From: Roseovarius sp. UBA3070
Lineage (GTDB): Bacteria; Pseudomonadota; Alphaproteobacteria; Rhodobacterales; Rhodobacteraceae
NCBI GenBank assembly: GCA_002366775.1
Contig: DFBW01000029.1
Location: forward strand, 284-15,502
DNA length: 15,219 nt
Reading direction: 5' to 3'
Shown: piece after piece, positions 10,411 to 15,219 of the stretch
Position numbering within the stretch: the first letter of the stretch is position 1
Layout of the letters: each line of letters begins with the position of its first letter
The notes under the pieces: generated by a model
The model's input: only the letters and a program-made list of their open reading frames with translations
What the model was told of the DNA's origin: nothing
The model's database searches: none
Position numbers and translations under genes: made by a program

Positions 10411-10712
10411 GCGAAGATGCGCGCCAGAACGTGCATCTGCCCAAGGCTTATGCTGAACTTGAAAACATGCAAGCCATGTATCGCCAGGTTGAAAAGCGGT
10501 TGAATTCCATAGGGTTGACCGTTGCGGCGATGGAAACAGAGCGCGCGGTCAGTGAAGAGAAACGTAAGTTTATGGAGGCACGTTTCAATCAGATTGACCG
10601 ACGGTTGGAGAAGATTGACGGGCATATATCACGCCTGGTTTGGCTGATCATTGCCACCATCATCGGCGCCAGCATGAGCTTTGTGATGAGCGGTGGCGTG
10701 GCGGTCGTTTGA
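10407..10712 (+). CDS. GTA gp3.5, head formation protein, rcc01685 family
   Basis: A 101-residue protein with two parts. The first is a charged helical region (about residues 12-75) with coiled-coil character (NSIGLTVAAMETERAVSEEK and RFNQIDRRLEKID). The second is one hydrophobic C-terminal segment (about 76-96, LVWLIIATIIGASMSFVM). It overlaps the portal stop by four bases. Size and position match the small gene between portal and protease in RcGTA (rcc01685), which is annotated as needed for head formation. The C-terminal membrane-like anchor is odd for a head factor and could tether assembly to the inner membrane; that is my inference. Confidence 0.82.
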   Translation: MSEDARQNVHLPKAYAELENMQAMYRQVEKRLNSIGLTVAAMETERAVSEEKRKFMEARFNQIDRRLEKIDGHISRLVWLIIATIIGASMSFVMSGGVAVV

Positions 10713-10735
10713 GGCCCGAGCAAGGAGAACACAAG

Positions 10736-11308
10736 ATGGACGAGATGACCAAAACCGTGACCGAAACCGGGCTGGAGCGCAAGTTCTGCCGCTTTGATGC
10801 CGATTTGCAGGTGGATGAGAGCCTGATGATCGAAGGCTATGCCAGCCTGTTTGGGGACCAGGATCAGGGGGGCGATATCGTGACCAAAGGCGCCTATGCC
10901 GGATCGCTGGCGCGGCTGAAGGCCGATGGGCGCCAGGTCAAGATGTTGTGGCAACATGACCCGGCGCAGCCAATCGGCGTCTGGGATGAGGTGCGCGAAG
11001 ACGACAAGGGCCTGTTTGTCAAAGGCCGCTTGTTGGACAGCGTGGCCCGTGCCCGTGAGGCGGCATCCCTGATTGCTGCACAGGCGATTGACGGGCTGAG
11101 CATTGGCTATCGCACTGTGAAAGCCACAAAGAATGACAAGGGCCGGCGGCTCTTGACGGAACTGGAGCTGTGGGAGGTGTCACTGGTGACCTTCCCGATG
11201 CTGCCCAGTGCGCGGATAGGGGCCAAGGGGGAAACCCTGCATGGTGCTGATCTGCGTGACGTGGCGCGTGTCTTTGACGATGCCCGCCGGGAACTGGCGC
11301 AGATGTAG
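10736..11308 (+). CDS. GTA gp4, HK97-family prohead protease
   Basis: A 190-residue serine protease that trims the capsid protein inside the prohead. The ATG at 10736 is set by AAGGAG (10722-10727), eight bases upstream; an upstream in-frame extension to 10640 overlaps gp3.5 and is not protein-like. Conserved features are EGYASLFG (33-40), MLWQHDPAQPIG (70-81) with catalytic His74, LSIGYR (121-126) with catalytic Ser122, and LELWEVSLVTFPM (143-155), where E147 is the likely third residue. Length is normal for the family. Capsid follows after 142 non-coding bases. Confidence 0.94.
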   Translation: MDEMTKTVTETGLERKFCRFDADLQVDESLMIEGYASLFGDQDQGGDIVTKGAYAGSLARLKADGRQVKMLWQHDPAQPIGVWDEVREDDKGLFVKGRLLDSVARAREAASLIAAQAIDGLSIGYRTVKATKNDKGRRLLTELELWEVSLVTFPMLPSARIGAKGETLHGADLRDVARVFDDARRELAQM

Positions 11309-11396
11309 CGCCGCAACCACCACCTCAGGTATTTCGGCTTTGCAAAGAGCTCGGATTTCACTGCCTCTCGATTGCCAATGCAAACGTGAACACGAA

Positions 11397-11430
11397 ATTC
11401 GGCGCAGTCTTTAACTTTGTAAGGCCGAAT
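11397..11430 (+). repeat. Inverted repeat in the leader of the capsid gene
   Basis: ATTCGGC (11397-11403) and GCCGAAT (11424-11430) are perfect inverse complements around a 20-base loop, ending 20 bases before the capsid ATG and just 5' of its AGGA site (11440-11443). In mRNA this would make a stem next to the ribosome site. The surrounding 142-base gap also contains the palindrome CTTTGCAAAG (11338-11347). The role is not known. Confidence 0.45.
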
Positions 11431-11450
11431 GCCCCAAATAGGACCAAACG

Positions 11451-12635
11451 ATGAACAACACCGAGGTACATTCTCGGACCGGGGAAGATGTGTCTCCGGT
11501 GGCCGAGGTGAAATCTGCAGTTACGGGTTTCATGAACGACTTCAAGGGCTTTCAGTCCGATATTCACCAACGACTTCAACAGCAGGAAGAGAAACTGACC
11601 ATGTTTGAACGCAAATCTGCAGCCCAGGCTGCGCGCCCTGTTCTGGCCCGTTCGGCCGAGGCCGAAGCCCCCCATCAGAAGGCGTTCAATGCCTATCTGC
11701 GCTCGGGCGATGATGATGCCCTGCGCGGGTTGCAGCTGGAAGAAAAGGCGATGAGCACCGCCGTTGCCGGCGATGGTGGCTATCTGGTGGACCCGCAGAC
11801 CTCTGAGATGATCAAATCGACGTTGAGCGCCACGGCCTCAATCCGTGCGATTTCTTCTGTGGTCAGCGTTGAGGCGACCAGCTTTGATGTGCTGGTGGAC
11901 CACACGGATATGGGCCACGGCTGGGCGTCTGAAACCGCTTCAACCACCGAGACCTCAACCCCGGTTATTGACCGCATCACCATCCCGCTGCACGAGCTGA
12001 GCGCACTTCCAAAAGCCAGCCAGCGCCTGTTGGATGACAGTGCGTTTGACATTGAAACCTGGCTGGCCGGACGCATTGCCGACAAGTTTGCACGCGCCGA
12101 GGCGGATGCCTTTATCAATGGTGACGGTGTGGACAAGCCCACCGGCTTCATGACCAAGACCAGCGTTGACAATGACGTCTGGACCTGGGGCAATCTGGGC
12201 TATGTGCCCACCGGTGCCGATGGCGATTTCAACGGTGCGGATGCGATCATTGATCTGGTCTATGCACTGGGTGCTGAATACCGCGCCAATGCCAGCTTTG
12301 TCATGAACTCAAAAACCGCCGGTACGGTGCGCAAGATGAAAGACGCTGATGGCCGGTTCTTGTGGTCCGATGGCCTGGCGGCGGGCGAGCCTGCACGCCT
12401 GATGGGATACCCGGTGCTGATTGCCGAGGATATGCCTGATATCGCCAGCGATGCCACTGCGATTGCTTATGGTGATTTTGCCGCCGGCTATACCGTTGCC
12501 GAGCGCCCTGATCTGCGTGTTCTGCGTGATCCCTTCTCGGCCAAGCCGCATGTTCTGTTTTACGCCACCAAGCGTGTGGGCGGGGATGTGAGCGATTACG
12601 GCGCGATCAAACTGCTGAAATTCGCTGTGTCCTAA
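11451..12635 (+). CDS. GTA gp5, HK97-fold major capsid protein
   Basis: A 394-residue precursor of the head shell. The ATG follows AGGA (11440-11443) at seven bases. Residues 20-56 are helical and heptad-like (DFKGFQSDIHQRLQQQEEK), as in the scaffold-like delta domain of HK97-type capsids. The mature-domain start is recognisable at MSTAVAGDGGYLVDPQ (101-116). By comparison with HK97 the protease probably cuts close to K99. The rest has the family regions, including PTGFMT (near 226-231) and the C-terminal DFAAGYTVAERPDLRVLRDPF segment (split across 344-366). It is flanked by the two largest gaps of the operon, consistent with separately tuned expression. Confidence 0.95.
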   Translation: MNNTEVHSRTGEDVSPVAEVKSAVTGFMNDFKGFQSDIHQRLQQQEEKLTMFERKSAAQAARPVLARSAEAEAPHQKAFNAYLRSGDDDALRGLQLEEKAMSTAVAGDGGYLVDPQTSEMIKSTLSATASIRAISSVVSVEATSFDVLVDHTDMGHGWASETASTTETSTPVIDRITIPLHELSALPKASQRLLDDSAFDIETWLAGRIADKFARAEADAFINGDGVDKPTGFMTKTSVDNDVWTWGNLGYVPTGADGDFNGADAIIDLVYALGAEYRANASFVMNSKTAGTVRKMKDADGRFLWSDGLAAGEPARLMGYPVLIAEDMPDIASDATAIAYGDFAAGYTVAERPDLRVLRDPFSAKPHVLFYATKRVGGDVSDYGAIKLLKFAVS

Positions 12636-12651
12636 GGGCATTTGCGAATGG

Positions 12652-12676
12652 GGTGGAGGCACATGGTGCCTCTGCC
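12652..12676 (+). repeat. Hairpin directly after the capsid gene
   Basis: GAGGCAC (12656-12662) pairs with GTGCCTC (12666-12672) over a 3-base loop. The stem can extend to 11 bp with two G·U pairs (12652-12676). It begins 16 bases after the capsid stop. No T-run follows, so it is not a standard terminator; it could protect the capsid mRNA 3' end or weaken read-through. Confidence 0.6.
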
Positions 12677-12681
12677 TTGAA

Positions 12682-12757
12682 AGGCGCGCGCAGCTTTGCG
12701 ACGCAAGCGTATCTTCGCTGCTCCCCTCCGTCCGAGCAACGCCGGCCGCGCGCGCCT
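12682..12757 (+). repeat. Long-range GC inverted repeat between capsid and gp6
   Basis: AGGCGCGCGC (12682-12691) and GCGCGCGCCT (12748-12757) are a perfect 10-bp inverted pair enclosing 56 bases. Inside is a smaller possible fold around GCTTTGCGACGCAAGC (12693-12708). Together with the hairpin just upstream it fills most of the 175-base gap. It may be an intergenic repeat element (REP-like) or an mRNA processing or attenuation structure; nothing here shows which. Confidence 0.55.
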
Positions 12758-12810
12758 GACCAAACCCCAAAAGCCCTATCGGAGGGAGCGGGATTTATGG
12801 AGAGGCTTCC

Positions 12811-13410
12811 ATGATGTTAATCGAAGAAACGGCGGTTCCTCAGGCCGCGCTGCCTCTGGCGGAATTTAAGACGCATTTGCGACTGGGATCTGGGTTTGCC
12901 GATGACGACATTCAGGATCCGGTGTTGGAAAGTTTCCTGCGCGCGGCCATATCGGCGATCGAGGCCCGCACGGGTAAGATCCTGATCGAGCGGAGCTTTT
13001 CCTGGACATTTGTGAGTTGGCGCGATGCGTCAGGCCAGGCCATGCCAGTGGCGCCGGTGGTGCAGATCACCAGCTTAACCCTGCGCAATCACGACGACGA
13101 AGAAGAGCTGATTGATCCGGCCCATTATGTGTTGGAGAAAGATGCGCATCGCCCCATTTTGCGCCCCATTGGCAGCGTGTTGCCGGGGATACCCTCTGGG
13201 GGCACTGCCGAGTTGGCATTTGTCGCAGGCATGGCCATCAATTGGGCCGGTTTGCCTGCGGATATGGGCCAGTCGGTCTTGCTGCTGGCGGCGCATTATT
13301 ATGAAAACCGCAATGACAGCGCGATGGGGGATGCCTCTATGCCGTTTGGTGTGGCGGGTCTGATCGAGCGCTACCGCACTGTGCGTCTGTTGGGTGGAGG
13401 GCGCGGCTGA
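12811..13410 (+). CDS. GTA gp6, head-tail adaptor (phage gp6-like head-tail connector)
   Basis: A 199-residue protein in the position of RcGTA rcc01688, the adaptor that binds under the portal. It begins MMLIEETAVPQAALPLAEFKTHLRL, typical of phage connector proteins where a short strand precedes the LxEFKxHLR helix. The middle has VAPVVQITSLTLRN (79-92), and the C-terminal part has the helix GQSVLLLAAHYYENR (152-166) common to this fold. GGAGAGG (12799-12805) serves either ATG 12811 or ATG 12814. The stop shares one base with the next start. It is the first gene after the structured gap. Confidence 0.88.
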   Translation: MMLIEETAVPQAALPLAEFKTHLRLGSGFADDDIQDPVLESFLRAAISAIEARTGKILIERSFSWTFVSWRDASGQAMPVAPVVQITSLTLRNHDDEEELIDPAHYVLEKDAHRPILRPIGSVLPGIPSGGTAELAFVAGMAINWAGLPADMGQSVLLLAAHYYENRNDSAMGDASMPFGVAGLIERYRTVRLLGGGRG

Positions 13411-13748
13411 TGGACAATATCATCCTCAACCATCCGCTGGTGTTAGAAGAAGCCCAGCGTACCCCGGATGGGGCTGGCGGGTACACCGAGGCCTGGGTTC
13501 AGCTGGGCACGCTATGGGCGCAGATCAAGGCGGGATCGGGCAGTGAGACACAGGACGGTGGCATCAGCCTGTCGCGCACAAGTTTTCGCATCACGGTACG
13601 AGCCGCCCCTTATGGAGCACCATCGCGCCCGCGCCCCGAACACCGGTTTCGCAATGGCACGCGGATCTTTCGCATTCTGTCAGTGGCCGAGCATGACACT
13701 GCCGCTCGTTATCTGACCTGTATGGCACTCGAGGAGGTGGCGGTATGA
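13410..13748 (+). CDS. GTA gp7, head closure (stopper) protein
   Basis: A 112-residue mostly beta protein in the place of RcGTA rcc01689, the stopper that closes the head after packaging. Recognisable parts of the SPP1 gp16-like head closure family are GGYTEAWVQLGTLWAQIKA (23-41), with the usual W-x-x-I/V-x-A, and FRITVRAAPYGAPSRPRPEHRF, then GTRIFRILSVAEHDTAARYL near the end. It is coupled on both sides: one base shared with gp6 and four with gp8. Confidence 0.86.
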   Translation: MDNIILNHPLVLEEAQRTPDGAGGYTEAWVQLGTLWAQIKAGSGSETQDGGISLSRTSFRITVRAAPYGAPSRPRPEHRFRNGTRIFRILSVAEHDTAARYLTCMALEEVAV

Positions 13749-14158
13749 GCTATGCAACCTCGGCAGCGCTGCAAGCGGCTGTGTTTCAGCACCTGAGCAA
13801 TGACGCGTCTTTGGCGGCCCTTGTTGGCACGGCCATCTATGATGCTGTGCCCGTGGGCACACCACCGGCCACCTATGTCACGTTGGGCCCCGAAGATGCC
13901 CGCGACCAATCAGATGGCACAGGAGCGGGCGCGCTGCATAATCTGGAGATTTCGGTCATGACCGACGGGTCAGGTTTCAGCGCGGCCAAACAGGTGGCCG
14001 CAGCCATAAGTGATGCGCTGCACAACACCGATCTGACCCTGACCCGCGGGCAGTTGATTGACCTGAGTTTCTATCGTGCCAAGGCGAAATTGGAAGGCAC
14101 CGGTGATATGCGCCGGATTGATCTGACATTTCGCGCACGCGTGGACGACACCCCTTAA
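13745..14158 (+). CDS. GTA gp8, tail terminator protein (DUF3168 family)
   Basis: A 137-residue protein in the place of RcGTA rcc01690, the tail terminator ring that caps the tail tube and joins the head. The DUF3168-type pattern is visible: an N-terminal helix (SAALQAAVFQHLSND), AIYDAVPVGTPPATYVTLGP (30-49), the beta strand HNLEISVMT, the helix AAKQVAAAISDALHN and the C-terminal strand RIDLTFRARVDD. The ATG overlaps the gp7 stop by four bases, and 23 bases separate it from gp9. Confidence 0.88.
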   Translation: MSYATSAALQAAVFQHLSNDASLAALVGTAIYDAVPVGTPPATYVTLGPEDARDQSDGTGAGALHNLEISVMTDGSGFSAAKQVAAAISDALHNTDLTLTRGQLIDLSFYRAKAKLEGTGDMRRIDLTFRARVDDTP

Positions 14159-14181
14159 CCCTTTCATTTTGGAGACAAAAA

Positions 14182-14595
14182 ATGACAGTGCAAAACGGCA
14201 AAGATCTGTTGATCAAGATCGACGAGACAAGCAGCGGCAATTTTTCAACGATTGCGGGCCTGCGCGCAACGCGGATCAGTTTTAACACGGAAAGCGTGGA
14301 TGTCACCAGCCTGGAAAGTGCTGGCGGATGGCGCGAGCTTTTGGGCGGGGCGGGGGTCAAATCGGCCTCGGTCAGTGGCTCGGGTGTGTTTCGTGACGAG
14401 GCAAGTGATGAACGTGCCCGCGAAATCTTTTTTAACGGCGAAACACCCGATTTTCAGGTGGTGATCCCGGACTTTGGTATCGTGGAGGGCCCGTTTCAGG
14501 TGACGTCGATCGACTATGGCGGCACCCATGACGGCGAAGCGACCTATGATCTGGCGCTGGCTTCGGCCGGGCAGCTTGTCTTTACCGCGATCTGA
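14182..14595 (+). CDS. GTA gp9, major tail (tail tube) protein
   Basis: A 137-residue protein in the place of RcGTA rcc01691, which stacks as rings to form the tail tube. It opens TVQNGKDLLIKIDETSSGNF and has IAGLRATRISFNTESVDVTS (27-46), features of the TP901-1-type major tail protein family, followed by a WRELLGGAGVKSASVSGSGVF strand-rich region. GGAGA (14171-14175) lies six bases before the ATG, a better ribosome site than most in this operon, as expected for a high-copy protein. Confidence 0.9.
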   Translation: MTVQNGKDLLIKIDETSSGNFSTIAGLRATRISFNTESVDVTSLESAGGWRELLGGAGVKSASVSGSGVFRDEASDERAREIFFNGETPDFQVVIPDFGIVEGPFQVTSIDYGGTHDGEATYDLALASAGQLVFTAI

Positions 14596-14598
14596 TCC

Positions 14599-14919
14599 AT
14601 GGCGAACCCCTGGGCAGGAGAGGTGAAGCTGGTGATCGACGGGCAGGTCCATGTGCTGAAGCTGACGCTGGGTGCCTTGGCCGAACTGGAGGCCGAGGTG
14701 CAATGCGGCGCTGTGCTGGAGTTGGTTGAGCGCTTTGAAGCGGGCAAGTTCTCCAGCGCTGATTTGTTGGCGCTGATTGTGGCCGGCCTCAGAGGAGGGG
14801 GCTGGCAGGGCCAGGCGCGTGACTTGTTGTCGGCCGACATCGAAGGCGGATTGCCCGGTGCGGCGCGTGCGGCGGGTCAGTTGCTGGCGCGGGCCTTCAG
14901 CATCGACCAGCCGTCATGA
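14599..14919 (+). CDS. GTA gp10, tail assembly chaperone (GTA-gp10 family)
   Basis: A 106-residue protein beginning MANPWAGEVKLVIDGQ, with LKLTLGALAELEAEV (21-35) and a helical C-terminal half. This matches the GTA-gp10 family (Phage_TAC_11 type), related to phage tail tube chaperones that hold the tape measure protein while the tube polymerises. It starts three bases after the gp9 stop with no evident ribosome site, so translation is probably coupled to the tail tube gene. It overlaps the next gene by four bases. Confidence 0.85.
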   Translation: MANPWAGEVKLVIDGQVHVLKLTLGALAELEAEVQCGAVLELVERFEAGKFSSADLLALIVAGLRGGGWQGQARDLLSADIEGGLPGAARAAGQLLARAFSIDQPS

Positions 14920-15122
14920 GCCAGCCAATGGACTGGCCCGGCCTGATGCGGGCGGGCCTGCGGGGCCTGGGCTTGCGCCCAGCTGAGTTTTGGGCGCTGA
15001 CCCCGGCGGAATTGCAGATGATGTTGGGCCGTGACGCAGGCAACGTCCCACTGGCCAGAGGCCGGCTGGATGAGTTGTTGAAGGCCTATCCCGATACCAA
15101 AGGAGGGACTGAGAATGGATGA
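14916..15122 (+). CDS. Phage tail assembly chaperone, rcc01693 family
   Basis: A 68-residue protein, MSQPMDWPGLMRAGLRGLGL, then RPAEFWALTPAELQMMLG (21-38). The LxPxxFWxLTPxEL pattern is the hallmark of the small tail chaperones found before GTA and lambdoid tape measure genes (TIGR02216/Phage_TAC_6 type). It overlaps gp10 by four bases and the tape measure start by eight. In many phages the two chaperone products arise by programmed frameshift; here they are two separate overlapping genes with their own ATGs. Confidence 0.88.
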   Translation: MSQPMDWPGLMRAGLRGLGLRPAEFWALTPAELQMMLGRDAGNVPLARGRLDELLKAYPDTKGGTENG

Positions 15123-15219
15123 ATTTGACCGACTGGGCGAACTTGAACGCCAGATCGAAGAATTGGACGCCAATTTTGGCACAGCGACCGATATGGCCGC
15201 GGCGTTCAACAGTGAACTG
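15115..15219 (+). CDS. GTA gp11, tail tape measure protein, N-terminal fragment
   Basis: The frame is open from ATG 15115 to the window edge, giving 35 residues (MDEFDRLGELERQIEELDAN, then FGTATDMAAAFNSEL). The start has AGGAGG (15101-15106), eight bases upstream, and overlaps the previous stop by eight bases. The charged helix followed by AAAFNSEL resembles the beginning of GTA tape measure proteins, which set tail length inside the tube. The rest lies outside the window, so length and completeness are unknown. Confidence 0.82.
   Translation, partial: MDEFDRLGELERQIEELDANFGTATDMAAAFNSEL

Larger units (their letters stand above)
7498..15219 (+). other. Gene transfer agent structural cluster, head and early tail part
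   Basis: Thirteen genes on one strand follow the RcGTA order g1 to g11: small terminase, large terminase, portal, gp3.5, protease, capsid, adaptor, stopper, tail terminator, tail tube, two chaperones, tape measure. The cluster runs off the right edge, where distal tail, hub and fibre genes would be expected. The genes that can be read are open and motif-complete. No integrase, excisionase, phage repressor, replication gene or lysis gene is seen, and housekeeping genes abut the left side, as expected for a vertically inherited GTA rather than an inducible prophage. Confidence 0.93.

Noticed and set aside
12309..12770. A 153-codon minus-strand frame overlapping the capsid 3' end and the structured gap.
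   Set aside because: No motif is seen, most of it is antisense to capsid, and the gap part is the inverted repeat, not protein-like sequence.
7498..15219. An inducible prophage instead of a GTA.
   Set aside because: No integrase, repressor, replication or attachment site is seen, and the gene order and small gene set match RcGTA; the part beyond the right edge was not seen.

Overview
The window looks like a chromosomal segment of an alphaproteobacterium, most likely a roseobacter-group member of the Rhodobacteraceae. The evidence is GC-rich codon use with some T-ending codons, a ccmABCDG block, and a gene transfer agent (GTA) structural cluster in the gene order of Rhodobacter capsulatus RcGTA. 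The species cannot be named from sequence reading alone.

Region 1 (1-3542, + strand) starts with the C-terminal part of a TSUP (TauE/SafE) membrane permease. It is followed by a small Mth938-like (DUF498) protein and five cytochrome c maturation genes, ccmA, ccmB, ccmC, ccmD and ccmG/dsbE. From the Mth938-like gene onward nearly every gene overlaps its neighbour by 1 to 8 bases, so this is probably one translationally coupled operon. CcmABCD load and export haem, and CcmG keeps the apocytochrome cysteines reduced.

Region 2 (3543-7317) holds a hairpin terminator shared by the two convergent units, aconitase A on the minus strand, and a divergent intergenic region with a 7-bp inverted repeat. 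It ends with a secreted DUF1223 (thioredoxin-fold-like) protein carrying a CSSC motif.

Region 3 (7498-15219, + strand) is the head and early tail part of a GTA cluster. In order: gp1 (small terminase candidate), TerL, portal, gp3.5 (rcc01685 family), prohead protease, major capsid, adaptor (gp6), stopper (gp7), tail terminator (gp8), tail tube (gp9), two tail assembly chaperones (gp10 and rcc01693 family) and the first 35 codons of the tape measure protein. Every gene is open, the motifs I can read are intact, and no integrase, repressor or lysis gene is visible. This fits a domesticated phage-like particle that packages host DNA rather than a free prophage.

Most of this is known biology. 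The least explained parts are the non-coding stretches inside the GTA operon, above all the 175-base structured gap after the capsid gene, and the unusual codon use and long overlap at gp1/terL. No stretch longer than 300 bases lacks a gene.
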